From Mesorhizobium_K sp040049215 (GTDB lineage Bacteria > Pseudomonadota > Alphaproteobacteria > Rhizobiales > Rhizobiaceae): 64,000 nucleotides of DNA. The DNA is taken from contig NZ_JBDZDN010000001.1 of the NCBI RefSeq assembly GCF_040049215.1, positions 620,001 through 684,000 of the forward strand, written 5' to 3'. The position numbers and the translations under genes are program-made. Under the pieces are notes generated by a model. It did not search any database. It saw nothing but the letters and a program-made list of their open reading frames with translations, and was not told the DNA's origin. Of this stretch, positions 41,553-50,876 are shown one piece after another (position 1 is the stretch's first letter; each line of letters begins with the position of its first letter).

Positions 41553-42602
41553 TCAGGCGACGGTCACCCGGCGGTCCGAGGCCGAGCTTTCGAAAGCCGC
41601 GTCGATCAGCTTCTGGATGTCGGCGGCGCGGCGGAAGGACGGATCCCCGTTCTCGCCGGAAATCAGCGCATCGGCGAAACGCCTCGCGTTGCGCCGGACT
41701 TCCGGCAGTTGAAGCTCGCGCCATTCGCCCTTGTCGACATCCGCGCGGAGGCAGGCCGAAAGCGTCGACCGATTGCCGTCCGTCTCGACCTTCAGCGCGC
41801 CCTTGGTGCCGTGCAGCGAAAGGCTGAGATCGTTGGCGTACCCGGTTGCAAAGCGCGTCGCCAGCACGATCGCCAGCGCGCCGGATTTCAGCCGCGCCGA
41901 CATCGCTACGCTGTCATTGGCGTCGAGCACATATTCGCCGACCCGGCCGCCCTCGACCTTCGGGAAGGTGACCAGCTCGGCCTTGAGGCTCACGAAATCC
42001 TCGGCCGCGCCGAAACTCGCGAAGTCGAGTATGTGGATGCCGACATCGCCGAGCACGCCGGTCGAGCCGTGCGCGGTCGATTGCCGCCACAGCCATTGCG
42101 GCTCGGTCATGGCGTCGCCCCAGGCTTTCGACACCAGCCAGCTCTGCCGGTAGGCCGCCTCGACATGGCGCAGTTCGCCGACCTCGCTCGCCTCCACCAT
42201 CTTGCGCGCCAACTGGATCGCGGGCGAATTGCGGTAGCTGAGGTTCACCATGTTGACGAGGCCCGCACTTTCGGCCGCCTCGGTCATGGCGAGCGCATCC
42301 GGATAGCTCGGCGCCAGCGGCTTCTCGCACAAGATATGCTTGCCGGCGCCGATAAGCGCCAGCGTGGTGGCCTTGTGGACGCCATCGGGCGTCGCATTGA
42401 TCGCGGCGTCGAAACCGCCCCAGCCGATCGCCTCCTCCAGGCTCTCGAAATGGCGCGCTATGCCGTTCGCCTCCGCAAAGGCCTTGGCCTTGCCGGGCAG
42501 GAGATCCACGCAGGCGACGATCTCGCATTCGGGAATCCGGGCAAATTCCTCGATGTGATGCGCGGCGATGCCGCCGGTGCCGAGCAGTAGCAGACGATGC
42601 AT
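41553..42602 (-). CDS. Gfo/Idh/MocA-family oxidoreductase, ThuB-like
   Basis: 349 residues; the start is fixed by AAGGAGGAG six bases before ATG. The N-terminal NAD(P)-binding fold shows LLLLGTGGIAAHHIEEF, then AAINATPDGVHKATTLALIGAGKHILCEKPLA with the conserved EKP motif. The C-terminal alpha/beta domain carries GVLGDVGIHILDFASFG, where Asp and His are the usual catalytic residues. It should oxidise or reduce a sugar or inositol derivative. The ThuA-domain gene directly upstream suggests a ThuA/ThuB-type pair, as used for 3-keto-disaccharide metabolism in Sinorhizobium, but no thuEFGK transporter is nearby. Confidence 0.85.
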   Translation of the reverse strand: MHRLLLLGTGGIAAHHIEEFARIPECEIVACVDLLPGKAKAFAEANGIARHFESLEEAIGWGGFDAAINATPDGVHKATTLALIGAGKHILCEKPLAPSYPDALAMTEAAESAGLVNMVNLSYRNSPAIQLARKMVEASEVGELRHVEAAYRQSWLVSKAWGDAMTEPQWLWRQSTAHGSTGVLGDVGIHILDFASFGAAEDFVSLKAELVTFPKVEGGRVGEYVLDANDSVAMSARLKSGALAIVLATRFATGYANDLSLSLHGTKGALKVETDGNRSTLSACLRADVDKGEWRELQLPEVRRNARRFADALISGENGDPSFRRAADIQKLIDAAFESSASDRRVTVA

Positions 42603-42615
42603 CAACTCCTCCTTG

Positions 42616-42758
42616 GAGAACGTTTCAAAATCCGCTCCGGCGAGGCAGATCGCGTGGATTTCGAGAACCGGAGCGGAGCGTACATTCAGGTACGTGAGCA
42701 CCGGAAGCGCAGAAAGCCGCGCCAGATGCCCGCTGGAGCAGGATTTTCAAACGTTCTC
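42616..42758. repeat. Dispersed palindromic intergenic element, copy C
   Basis: Lies between two minus-strand genes. Core as in copies A and B (TTTCGAGAACCGGAGCGGAG, then GTAC-ATTCAG-GTACGTGAG). Outer arms GAGAACGTTTCAAAATCC and GGATTTTCAAACGTTCTC pair at 17 of 18 positions and differ from those of the other copies. It touches the ThuA stop codon. Confidence 0.87.
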
Positions 42759-43542
42759 AGCTCAGCCCCTTGTCGCCGTCGGCATGCAGCCGCGCGCCCT
42801 TCTGAACGATCTTCTCCTTCGCCTTGTCCACCGGAACGTTGGGCGCCTCCGATATCGCCGCCCAGGCCGGCGCGGGATTGTGCGCCCAGCGCGCGGCGTT
42901 GCGCAGCACCTGGCGCACGCCCTCATTGTGATAGATCGGGTAGGTCTCGTGGCCGGGCGAGAAGTAGAAGATTTTTCCGGCGCCGCGCTGCCAGGTCATG
43001 CCGGAGCGGAAGACCTCGCCGCCCTCGTACCAGGACACGAACACCGTCTCCATCGGCTCGGGCACGGCGAAGGGTTCGCCATACATCTCCGTCTCGGCGA
43101 TCTCGATGCATTCGCCCACCCCTTGCGCGATCGGGTGTCCGCGGTTGATCGCCCAGGCGCGCTCGCGCTCGCCCGCCTCGCGCCATTTCAACGAACAGGG
43201 CGTGCCCATCAGCCGCTTGAAAATCTTCGAATAATGCCCTGAGTGGAGCACGATCAGCCCCATGCCCTCCCAGACGCGGCGGGCGACCCGCTCGACCACC
43301 TCGTCGCCGACTTCGCCATGCGCCGCGTGGCCCCACCACAACAGCACGTCGGTCGAGGCCAGGCGCCGTCCGGTCAGCCCGTGCTCGGGCTCCTGCAGCG
43401 TCGCCGTCGAAACCTCCAGCCCCTTGTCCTCGCGCAGCGCGGCGGCGATCGTCGCATGCATGCCGTCAGGGTAGATGGCGCGCACCACTTCGCTGGTCTG
43501 CTCGTGGACATTCTCACCCCAGACCACAGCCTTGATCGTCAT
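42757..43542 (-). CDS. thuA: ThuA-domain (trehalose utilisation) protein
   Basis: 261 residues; ATG with GGAGGA five bases upstream, so an earlier ATG four codons up is rejected. ThuA fold related to class I glutamine amidotransferases: VVWGENVHEQTSEVVRAIYPDGMHATIAAAL, TDVLLWWGHAAHGEVGDEVVERV, MGLIVLHSGHYSKIFKRLMGT and FYFSPGHETYPIYHNEGVRQVLRNAARWA. The usual nucleophile Cys is absent, as in ThuA proteins generally. In Sinorhizobium ThuA and ThuB convert 3-keto sugars derived from trehalose or related disaccharides. Here thuA is followed, across a repeat element, by the ThuB-like gene. A LacI-type operator overlaps the upstream region. Confidence 0.85.
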   Translation of the reverse strand: MTIKAVVWGENVHEQTSEVVRAIYPDGMHATIAAALREDKGLEVSTATLQEPEHGLTGRRLASTDVLLWWGHAAHGEVGDEVVERVARRVWEGMGLIVLHSGHYSKIFKRLMGTPCSLKWREAGERERAWAINRGHPIAQGVGECIEIAETEMYGEPFAVPEPMETVFVSWYEGGEVFRSGMTWQRGAGKIFYFSPGHETYPIYHNEGVRQVLRNAARWAHNPAPAWAAISEAPNVPVDKAKEKIVQKGARLHADGDKGLS

Positions 43543-43551
43543 TCTGTCCTC

Positions 43552-43563
43552 CAAAGCGCTTTG
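43552..43563. promoter_or_regulatory. LacI-type operator before thuA
   Basis: Perfect 12-bp palindrome CAAAGCGCTTTG abutting the thuA ribosome site. The central CG flanked by AA/TT-rich arms is the consensus form for LacI/GalR-family operators. Its position would block transcription or translation start of thuA. No LacI-family gene is present in the window. Confidence 0.6.
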
Positions 43564-43714
43564 AGTGCATTCAATAGATCGGTACTGCCAGGAAGTTAAG
43601 CGCGCCGAATCGGCGGTTAAGGTGAATTTTCGAATGCCGCAGCCGGCGGCTTGAATTCGGACGGCAATGACGATATCACGCGCTCAAGCCGCCGGCATCG
43701 CGCCGATCGCGGTC

Positions 43715-43790
43715 GCCGCTTTAGCTCAGTTGGTAGAGCACATCATTCGTAATGATGGGGTCAGGTGTTCGAGTCACCTAAGCGGCACCA
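43715..43790 (+). tRNA. tRNA-Thr (anticodon CGT)
   Basis: Complete 76-base cloverleaf. The acceptor stem GCCGCTT pairs with AAGCGGC, discriminator A, and CCA is encoded. The D arm has GCTC-AGTTGGTA-GAGC. The anticodon arm ATCAT-TCGTAAT-type stem holds anticodon CGT, and the T arm has AGGTG-TTCGAGT-CACCT. The 3' end is the left border of the lower-GC glycan island and is a typical integration target, though no integrase is visible. Confidence 0.97.
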
Positions 43791-43838
43791 GATTTCCCGT
43801 CGATTTGTCGTGGATTGTTGCGAACCTTGGCTTGTCGA

Positions 43839-45083
43839 ATGGCGCCTAGACCAGAAGATGTGCCGGCGCGGATCTTGGCGCAGCCGGAAGAACGCATCCG
43901 GGAAGGATTCGAGTTGCCCAGCCCGACAGACACCCCACAGCTTGAACTTACAGTCCTGATGCCATGTCTCAACGAGGCGGAAACGCTCGCAAGCTGCATT
44001 CGGAAATCGAAGCGCTTTCTTACCGAGAGCAATATCGATGGCGAGGTGCTCATCGCCGACAACGGATCGACGGACGGCTCCCAAGACATAGCCCGCGCCG
44101 AGGGCGCGGAGGTACTCGACGTGTCGATGCGCGGCTATGGCGCGGCTCTGCTTGGCGGCATCGCGGCCGCCAAGGGACGTTTCGTCATCATGGGAGATGC
44201 CGATGACTCGTACGACTTCTCGGCGCTGCAACCGTTCATGAATCGACTGAGGGCGGGCAGCCAGCTTGTCATGGGCAATCGTTTCAAGGGAGGCATTGCC
44301 CCCGGCGCGATGCCTTTTCTGCACAAATACTTCGGCAATCCGGTCCTAAGCTGGCTGGGACGCCTGTTCTTCAACATAGACGCTGGCGACTTTCATTGCG
44401 GGTTGCGCGGTTTTGAGACAGCAAGCATCCGCCGGCTCGGCCTACGCACCACCGGAATGGAATTTGCGTCGGAGATGCTCGTCCGTTCCGCGCTGGCCGG
44501 CTATCGTATCGATGAGGCACCGACAACGCTTCGGCCCGACGGGCGCTCCCGCCCACCCCATTTGCGACCATGGCGCGACGGCTGGCGCCACTTGAGCTTC
44601 CTGCTCATGTACAGTCCACGTTGGCTATTCTTCTATCCCGGTGTTTTTTTGCTTACCACAGGTGTCGCCGGAGCAATATTGCTGCTGCCTGGCCCGGTTA
44701 GGGTCGGAACCATCCATTTCGACCTGCATACATTCCTTGTCGCGTGTATCGCGGTCCTCTTAGGCACCCAAAGTATTTCATTCGCCTTGATTGCGCGTCA
44801 ATTCGCAACCGCTCACGGGCTTACACCGCCGTCGAAGCGTTTCGGCGCCATTCTCGACGATTTGACGCTCGAACGTCTGCTTGTCGCCGGCGGAGTAGTC
44901 GCGACAGTGGGGATCGTTGGTTTTGTCTGGTGTATCGTTCAATGGGCATCGGCCGGGTTTGGGGTGCTGCAATATGCCCAATTGGTGCGGGTTCTGACCC
45001 TCTCGCTAACTGCCTTGGCTATCGGTTTTCAGCTGGCCCTCGCAGCATTCCTTTCCGCGATAACCGCAATTCCGACCCGATGA
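43839..45083 (+). CDS. Polyprenyl-phosphate glycosyltransferase (DPM/GtrB-like GT2)
   Basis: 414 residues from ATG at MAPRPEDVPA; upstream TTG starts are unlikely. The N-terminal GT2 domain (about 30-260) shows LTVLMPCLNEAETLASCI, LIADNGSTDGS, RGYGAALLGGIAAAKGRFVIMGDADDSYDF (metal-binding DADD) and DFHCGLRGF. Four hydrophobic segments follow in the C-terminal 150 residues. Such enzymes move a sugar from a nucleotide donor to a lipid carrier at the inner membrane. The gene opens the operon that includes a GtrA-type flippase, the usual partner. Its TGA overlaps the next ATG (ATGA). Confidence 0.88.
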   Translation: MAPRPEDVPARILAQPEERIREGFELPSPTDTPQLELTVLMPCLNEAETLASCIRKSKRFLTESNIDGEVLIADNGSTDGSQDIARAEGAEVLDVSMRGYGAALLGGIAAAKGRFVIMGDADDSYDFSALQPFMNRLRAGSQLVMGNRFKGGIAPGAMPFLHKYFGNPVLSWLGRLFFNIDAGDFHCGLRGFETASIRRLGLRTTGMEFASEMLVRSALAGYRIDEAPTTLRPDGRSRPPHLRPWRDGWRHLSFLLMYSPRWLFFYPGVFLLTTGVAGAILLLPGPVRVGTIHFDLHTFLVACIAVLLGTQSISFALIARQFATAHGLTPPSKRFGAILDDLTLERLLVAGGVVATVGIVGFVWCIVQWASAGFGVLQYAQLVRVLTLSLTALAIGFQLALAAFLSAITAIPTR

Positions 45084-45943
45084 TCATAACGGGCAAATCG
45101 CCCATAGCGGACCGAGGCCCTGTCACAATGAAAGATATTCCGGAAAACCACAGGCGGATGGGTATCGGGTCGAAGGCCAGGTTGGCCACGATTGTTATCA
45201 GGGAAAACGGCTTTGCCTATTTGTTCTACCTAGGGCTTTCCTATATCGGCAACAGCCTGGCAGAGTTCGGCTTTCGCAAGTCGGATGCGATGAGGCGGGC
45301 GAACAGTCTTCCCGGCGTCAACAGTCCCGAGGCAAACAAGCATATCTGGGACAATTGGGACTGGAGCGCCCAAGGCGACGAATGGACTCCCAGTGCCGAG
45401 TGGAAGCAATCGGTCGTCAGTAAATTCTTAGATCCTTACTTCGCGAATGCCGATTTCATCCTTGAAGTCGGTCCGGGTGCGGGACGGTGGACGGAATACC
45501 TTATCCCTCGGGCGGAAAACTTCCTCGGCGTGGATATCTCGGAAACCTGCATCGAGGAATGCCGGAAACGCTTCGCCAAATCGTCAAACGCCACCTTCGA
45601 AGTTGGAAACGGGAAAGACCTTCGAACCCTCGCCGCTGCATCCGTGGACCGGATCTGGTCTTTCGATGTGTTCGTTCATATCAACCGCGCCGAATTTTCG
45701 TCATATGTTTCCGAATTCAACCGTGTGCTCAAGCCCGACGGCCTCGGTGTAATCCACCATGGGTCGTTCGGTGGAAGCACCGGCGGATGGAGATCGAACG
45801 TGACGCTGGACGATGTAATTGCGTTCATGTTCGAAAATTCTCTGGAGGTGGTATCTCAGACCCAGGCCTGGACAGACAATGATCAAGAACATCACGCTGG
45901 TTTGTACGGGGACACGATAACCGTCTTCAGAAAACCCTCATGA
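45080..45943 (+). CDS. SAM-dependent methyltransferase of the glycan island
   Basis: 287 residues from the ATG overlapping the preceding stop; a longer frame would lie inside the glycosyltransferase. Motif I is FILEVGPGAGRWTEYLIPRA, motif II FLGVDISETCIEECRKRF, and then VDRIWSFDVFVHI and LKPDGLGVIHHGSFGG. An N-terminal extension of about 100 residues (ending SPEANKHIWDNWDWSAQGDEW) is shared by methyltransferases in sugar clusters. Probably methylates a glycan residue. Its end overlaps gtrA by 4 bases (ATGA). Confidence 0.85.
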   Translation: MIITGKSPIADRGPVTMKDIPENHRRMGIGSKARLATIVIRENGFAYLFYLGLSYIGNSLAEFGFRKSDAMRRANSLPGVNSPEANKHIWDNWDWSAQGDEWTPSAEWKQSVVSKFLDPYFANADFILEVGPGAGRWTEYLIPRAENFLGVDISETCIEECRKRFAKSSNATFEVGNGKDLRTLAAASVDRIWSFDVFVHINRAEFSSYVSEFNRVLKPDGLGVIHHGSFGGSTGGWRSNVTLDDVIAFMFENSLEVVSQTQAWTDNDQEHHAGLYGDTITVFRKPS

Positions 45944-46356
45944 AGTCTTTGTCGCATAAATTCCTTAGGTTCTTTATTGTTGGAACAACCTGCTCTACGT
46001 TGTTTTTTGCTACCTATTTTTTTCTTTTACACTTTGCCAAATTATCATTAAGCGTAACTACCGTATTAACATACTCTATCTGTTTCTTCGTTGGGTACTT
46101 TCTACAGAGAAATTTTACCTTCCGGGCCCGAGGAGTGCATGGCAAGTCCGTGCTGAGATATCTCGCGCTTCATTCGTTCGCGATGATCTTCGTCTATTTC
46201 ACGACGCAACGGATGGAAACCGTATATGGTTTCGGGCCATTTGCTGCATCTCTAAGCGCTACAGCGATTGCTGGCATTGTCAGCTTTGTGATTTCGCTGA
46301 CCTGGGTGTTTGCCGAGCGGAACGAGGGCGATCAATCTCTTCTGGAACGTCCGTGA
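45940..46356 (+). CDS. GtrA-family membrane protein (flippase)
   Basis: 138 residues with four membrane helices: FLRFFIVGTTCSTLFFATYFFLLHFA, VTTVLTYSICFFVGYFLQRNFTF (the GtrA signature NFTF), the third around YLALHSFAMIFVYF, and the fourth near IAGIVSFVISLTWVF. GtrA proteins are proposed to flip lipid-linked sugars made by GtrB-like enzymes. This is the most AT-rich gene of the window, indicating foreign origin. Start and stop overlap both neighbours by 4 bases, so the whole operon is coupled. Confidence 0.9.
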   Translation: MKSLSHKFLRFFIVGTTCSTLFFATYFFLLHFAKLSLSVTTVLTYSICFFVGYFLQRNFTFRARGVHGKSVLRYLALHSFAMIFVYFTTQRMETVYGFGPFAASLSATAIAGIVSFVISLTWVFAERNEGDQSLLERP

Positions 46357-47142
46357 GAATTGAACGCACCTCGCGGACCGCGAATGCCCAGTACAATCGG
46401 GCCAACCCCGATTCCGTGGCGATCAGCATCGCCACGGAGGTACGTGCAGACATGTATCGCATGGCAACCACTCGTTTCCCATTCACCAAAAGCGACCTCG
46501 TGCTGGATGTGGGCGTCACGTCCGACAGGTCCTATGCTTCCTCGAACTATTTCGAGCAGTTTTATCCTTGGAAAAACAAGATCGTCGCAGCCGGAATAGA
46601 CGATGCACGCTTCCTGGAGGAGCTTCATCCGGGCGTTCGTTTTGTCCACGCCGACGCGCTTGATCTGCCTTTTGAGGACGCGTCTTTCGACTATGTGCAC
46701 TCGTCCGCCGTTCTGGAGCATGTCGGCAGCTTCGAGAACCAGCGGCGGATGATCGCCGAGTGCGCTCGGGTGGCGCGCAAGGGCATATGCCTGACCACTC
46801 CCAACCGCTGGTTTCCGGTCGAGTTCCACACACAGCTGCCGCTGCTGCACTGGTTGCCCAAACCCCTGGTTCCGGCGCATTCTCTCAGGCATGGGGCAGG
46901 AGGAACTGGCCAGGGAAGAGAACCTCAACCTGATGACGGAGCGCAAGCTTCAGGAAGCAGCCGAGGGTATCGAGGACTGGTCATTCCGCGTCGAACATGC
47001 GCGGCTTTTCGGACTAAAGAGCAACCTGATCCTCTTCGGTCACCGCGGCGTTCGAACTGCGATCGCGCCGTCTCTCGAAACCATGGCGCTTATTGAAACG
47101 ATGGCTGCAAGCCCGGCCAGCGGAAGCGCGGGCGCCAAGTAG
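46353..47142 (+). pseudogene. SAM-dependent methyltransferase with a frameshift
   Basis: Starts at GTG overlapping the gtrA stop (GTGA). The first 170 codons read as a methyltransferase: DLVLDVGVTSDRSYASSNYF, RFVHADALDLPFEDASFDYVHSSAVLEHV, ICLTTPNRWFPVEFHTQLPLLHWLPKP. After the four-C run at 46863-46866 the frame turns into Arg/Gln/Gly-rich nonsense. Removing one C continues it as WFRRILSGMGQEELAREENLNL and SFRVEHARLFGLKSNLILFGHR, matching the expected C-terminus. So a one-base insertion, or a base-calling error, separates the halves. The restored end overlaps the 3' end of the convergent membrane gene by about 100 bases. If translated as is, a truncated 247-residue product results. Confidence 0.7.
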
Positions 47143-49034
47143 ACCATACTCAGCGCGTCGAACGACGAGACCTCCACCAACGCAATCAAAGTTGCACGTG
47201 CAAGCACAAGCACCCACGCGGCCGTCGCGATGATCAGCAGCGTCGATATCCTACGCTTCCGCAGATCGAGAGCAAGCCTTGCTCCCCAGCAGGCCAGCCC
47301 AAGAAGCAGTGTGGCAGGGTACAGAATGCGGTAGATATCGACCATTGCTTTGCTGAAACGCAGCGCCACCAGGCTGCGGGGGTCCTGCCGGCTTGTTTGC
47401 GACTCCGGATCATTCGAATCGACGTATAGGCGTCGCTGGTTTTCAGACAGGCTGACCGAGCCCGATGACAGCCCCAGACGCATCTCGCTTCCATCGGGAA
47501 ACGCTGCGACCAGGGTACAATTTGTCGTGCATCGATGCGTGATTCTGAATCTGTTGAGCGTCGCGTTCGTATCCCCGAAGAATTTCGCAATGTCGGGGCT
47601 GTCGACACGGTTGGCCAGGACTGTCGCCTCACCAGCATCTCCGGATTTCACGCGAAGCGCCGGCCAGTCGCTGGATGTCTTGTCATAGAACCAGCCCGAC
47701 ACGGCAGATACATCGGGGCCCGGGGGGAGAATTCTGGGATAGTTGAGAAATTGCCAAAACCGGCCGAATTCTTGATGGGTGGTCGCCGCCCCCCAGGCTT
47801 CAGTGAAGGCTGTGGAGCGTGCACGACTGATCAGGGCGATTGCGCTGCCGATAGTACCGGGGACCGACAGCCATTGCTCCATGCTCATTGGAGGAATGCT
47901 GTCTGAAAGGGTGAAGCGGCACCTGAGTTGGCCATTGTCGCACGCTTGCCTGATGTCGTCAGCCACTTGTCCAAACTTGCGTGATGCAGCCGCGGGAGAA
48001 GAATAAAATCCATTCAACGCCCCTGCATCGCGAAGCGCCCATACGAAATGAGCGCCGATGATTTTCCCGCATGTCTCGGGGTAGCGTCGGCACCCGGTAT
48101 TTCTCCAGTTCTCCAGAGGTCCACCAGGCCGGAAAGAAGCGGCGAGCGGGCTAAATGCGGGGCTGACCTCGGCCACGAGCCTCAACGTCTCGTCCGAGAC
48201 GGGAACGTATGGTACGCGCGCGTCATCCACAACGTTCTGCAGGCCTGCGAGAGCCGACTGAAAATTTCGTTCTTTGAAATCGACGTCGGCAAATCGGTCG
48301 TAGACGAACAGGTTGGTGGTCATGAACGCAATCAAGACCGCGGCAAATCCAGAGGCAACGATCGCCGAGCCTGCGGCTGCGTCGCCCATGGACCGCTTCT
48401 CAAGCCAGCTCTGCAGCGCCTTTCCGACTAGCAGGATAACAATGGCAGGAGCAAACCAGACGCCTTCTTCGCGCGTCAGCCACGCCCAGCCAAGGACGCA
48501 GCCGCAGACAACCGCGAGTCCGTGACGTTTCCAGCGCTGGTCCAGTGGCGCAAACAAAATCACCGAGAACGTCGAGAAGAAGATCAGCGTCTGGCCCCAA
48601 TAGATCTGGTCCCTGGTGACTCTGTTAAACCCGGGCTGGAAGCTGCTCGGAAGCGGAAGCAAGGCAAGAAGCAGGAAGACGGCCAGCGCCGCGGCGCGCG
48701 ATCCTGTGATGCGGAGCACCGCCCAGCTGGTCACAAGTATCGATGTGACCGCGAACAATGCGTGCAAGGCCGACACAGGAAGCCCGCTGGCAGTGCCCAA
48801 AGCAAGGAAGACGGGGTAGCCAGGCCCTTTCATCAAGGTGTATTGGCTGAAGGGTCCCAGCCATTCGCCCTTCGCTATGTGTTGGGCCAGCCGAATGAAA
48901 TGAGCGTCATCATGCATGGCGAACGACAAGAGATTGGTTGGCGTGTTGATTTCCCAGGCCAAACGCAACAGCGAGACGAACACGACCAGGAGCATGGTCG
49001 TGGCCGGAACGGTCCTTGCACGGTTCGTCAGCAT
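47040..49034 (-). CDS. Large membrane glycosyltransferase (GT-C, PMT/ArnT-like)
   Basis: 664 residues from ATG at MLTNRARTVP; the frame is open further but would overlap the dppF end and lacks a ribosome site. About ten membrane segments fill the first third and the last sixth, with a periplasmic domain of some 280 residues between. The first loop has the acidic pair in MHDDAHFIRLAQHIAKGEWLGPFSQYTLMKGPGYPVFLAL, as in GT-C enzymes that use lipid-linked sugars. Another motif is GWAWLTREEGVWFAP. With the GtrB-like and GtrA-like genes it would complete a three-step glycan modification: load the carrier, flip it, transfer the sugar. It is convergent with the operon and probably has its own promoter. 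Confidence 0.75.
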   Translation of the reverse strand: MLTNRARTVPATTMLLVVFVSLLRLAWEINTPTNLLSFAMHDDAHFIRLAQHIAKGEWLGPFSQYTLMKGPGYPVFLALGTASGLPVSALHALFAVTSILVTSWAVLRITGSRAAALAVFLLLALLPLPSSFQPGFNRVTRDQIYWGQTLIFFSTFSVILFAPLDQRWKRHGLAVVCGCVLGWAWLTREEGVWFAPAIVILLVGKALQSWLEKRSMGDAAAGSAIVASGFAAVLIAFMTTNLFVYDRFADVDFKERNFQSALAGLQNVVDDARVPYVPVSDETLRLVAEVSPAFSPLAASFRPGGPLENWRNTGCRRYPETCGKIIGAHFVWALRDAGALNGFYSSPAAASRKFGQVADDIRQACDNGQLRCRFTLSDSIPPMSMEQWLSVPGTIGSAIALISRARSTAFTEAWGAATTHQEFGRFWQFLNYPRILPPGPDVSAVSGWFYDKTSSDWPALRVKSGDAGEATVLANRVDSPDIAKFFGDTNATLNRFRITHRCTTNCTLVAAFPDGSEMRLGLSSGSVSLSENQRRLYVDSNDPESQTSRQDPRSLVALRFSKAMVDIYRILYPATLLLGLACWGARLALDLRKRRISTLLIIATAAWVLVLARATLIALVEVSSFDALSMVYLAPALPLAGLAAIVSISAMVSRDGAIAVRTPR

Positions 49035-49173
49035 CGGGCTTTTTCGGGAATGGGCGGTTGTCGCGGTTTCTGCCACGGCCGCCGTGGATAGACAACGGGC
49101 GTCAGCGTGCCGATGAGCGTCTACGATAGCGCCGCCGACACCGGGGCGGCATCGGGCACCGCCCGGAACTCCC

Positions 49174-50000
<827 letters not shown>

Positions 50001-50004
<4 letters not shown>

Positions 50005-50873
50005 AGCGGCGGCTCCATCATCGGCGTGTTCACGGCAACGGCCTCGGCCTCCAGCAGGAAGCCGTCGATGGTCGGCAGGCGGTCGCCGGTGGCGTTGTCG
50101 GGAAGCGCTGCGAGCAGCGCCCGCGTGTAGCTGCTCTGAGGAGTCTCGAACAGCGACAGCACGTCGGCCTCCTCCATCTTCCTGCCCTTGTACTGCACAA
50201 TGACGCGGTCCGCCGTCTCGGCCACCACGCCCATATTGTGGGTGATCATGATCAGCCCCATGCCGTATTCGGACTGCAGGCGCACAAGCAGGTCGAGGAT
50301 CTGCTTCTGGATGGTCACGTCGAGTGCGGTGGTCGGCTCGTCGGCGATCAGAAGCTTCGGATTGCAGGCAATAGCAATCGCGATCATCACGCGCTGGCAC
50401 TGGCCGCCCGACATCTGGTGCGGGTAGCTGCCGAGGCGCTCGGCCGGCTCGGCTATGCCGACCAGCGTGAGCAGTTCGATGGCGCGGGCGCGGCGCTGGG
50501 CGCGGTCCATGCCCATGTGCACCTTCAGCACCTCCTCGATCTGGAAGCCAACGGTGAAGCACGGGTTGAGGCTCGCCATCGGCTCCTGGAAGATCATCGC
50601 CATGTCCTTGCCGACGAGCCTGCGGCGTTCCTTCGGCGTCAGCTTCATCAGGTCCGTGCCGTCGAACATCATCCTGTCGGCCGTCACCTTGGCGGTCCAG
50701 GGCAGCAGCCCCATGACGGCCAGCATCGAGACGGACTTGCCCGAGCCGGACTCGCCGACGATCGCCAGCACCTCGCGCTTGTCGACCTTGATCGACACAC
50801 CGTCCACCGCCCGGAACATGCCGGTCGCGGTTTCGAACTCGACGACCAGGTTTTCGATTTCGAGAAGGGCCAC
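50001..50873 (-). CDS. dppD: Peptide ABC transporter ATP-binding protein DppD-like
   Basis: 290 residues from GTG with AGGAG 8 bases upstream. Walker A is GESGSGKS, Q-loop FQEPMASLNP, signature MSGGQCQRVMIAIAIA, Walker B LLIADEPTTALD, and the switch His in MITHNMG. The second half of the ATPase pair with DppF. A Cys replaces the usual Arg/Gln in the signature (SGGQCQR), which is seen in some members. Operon order dppA-B-C-D-F. Confidence 0.93.
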
Positions 50874-50876
50874 CGG

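Noticed and set aside
43791..49170. Attachment-site repeat of the tRNA-Thr 3' end at the right border of the island
   Set aside because: I scanned the region after the GT-C gene for a copy of the tRNA 3' sequence and saw none.
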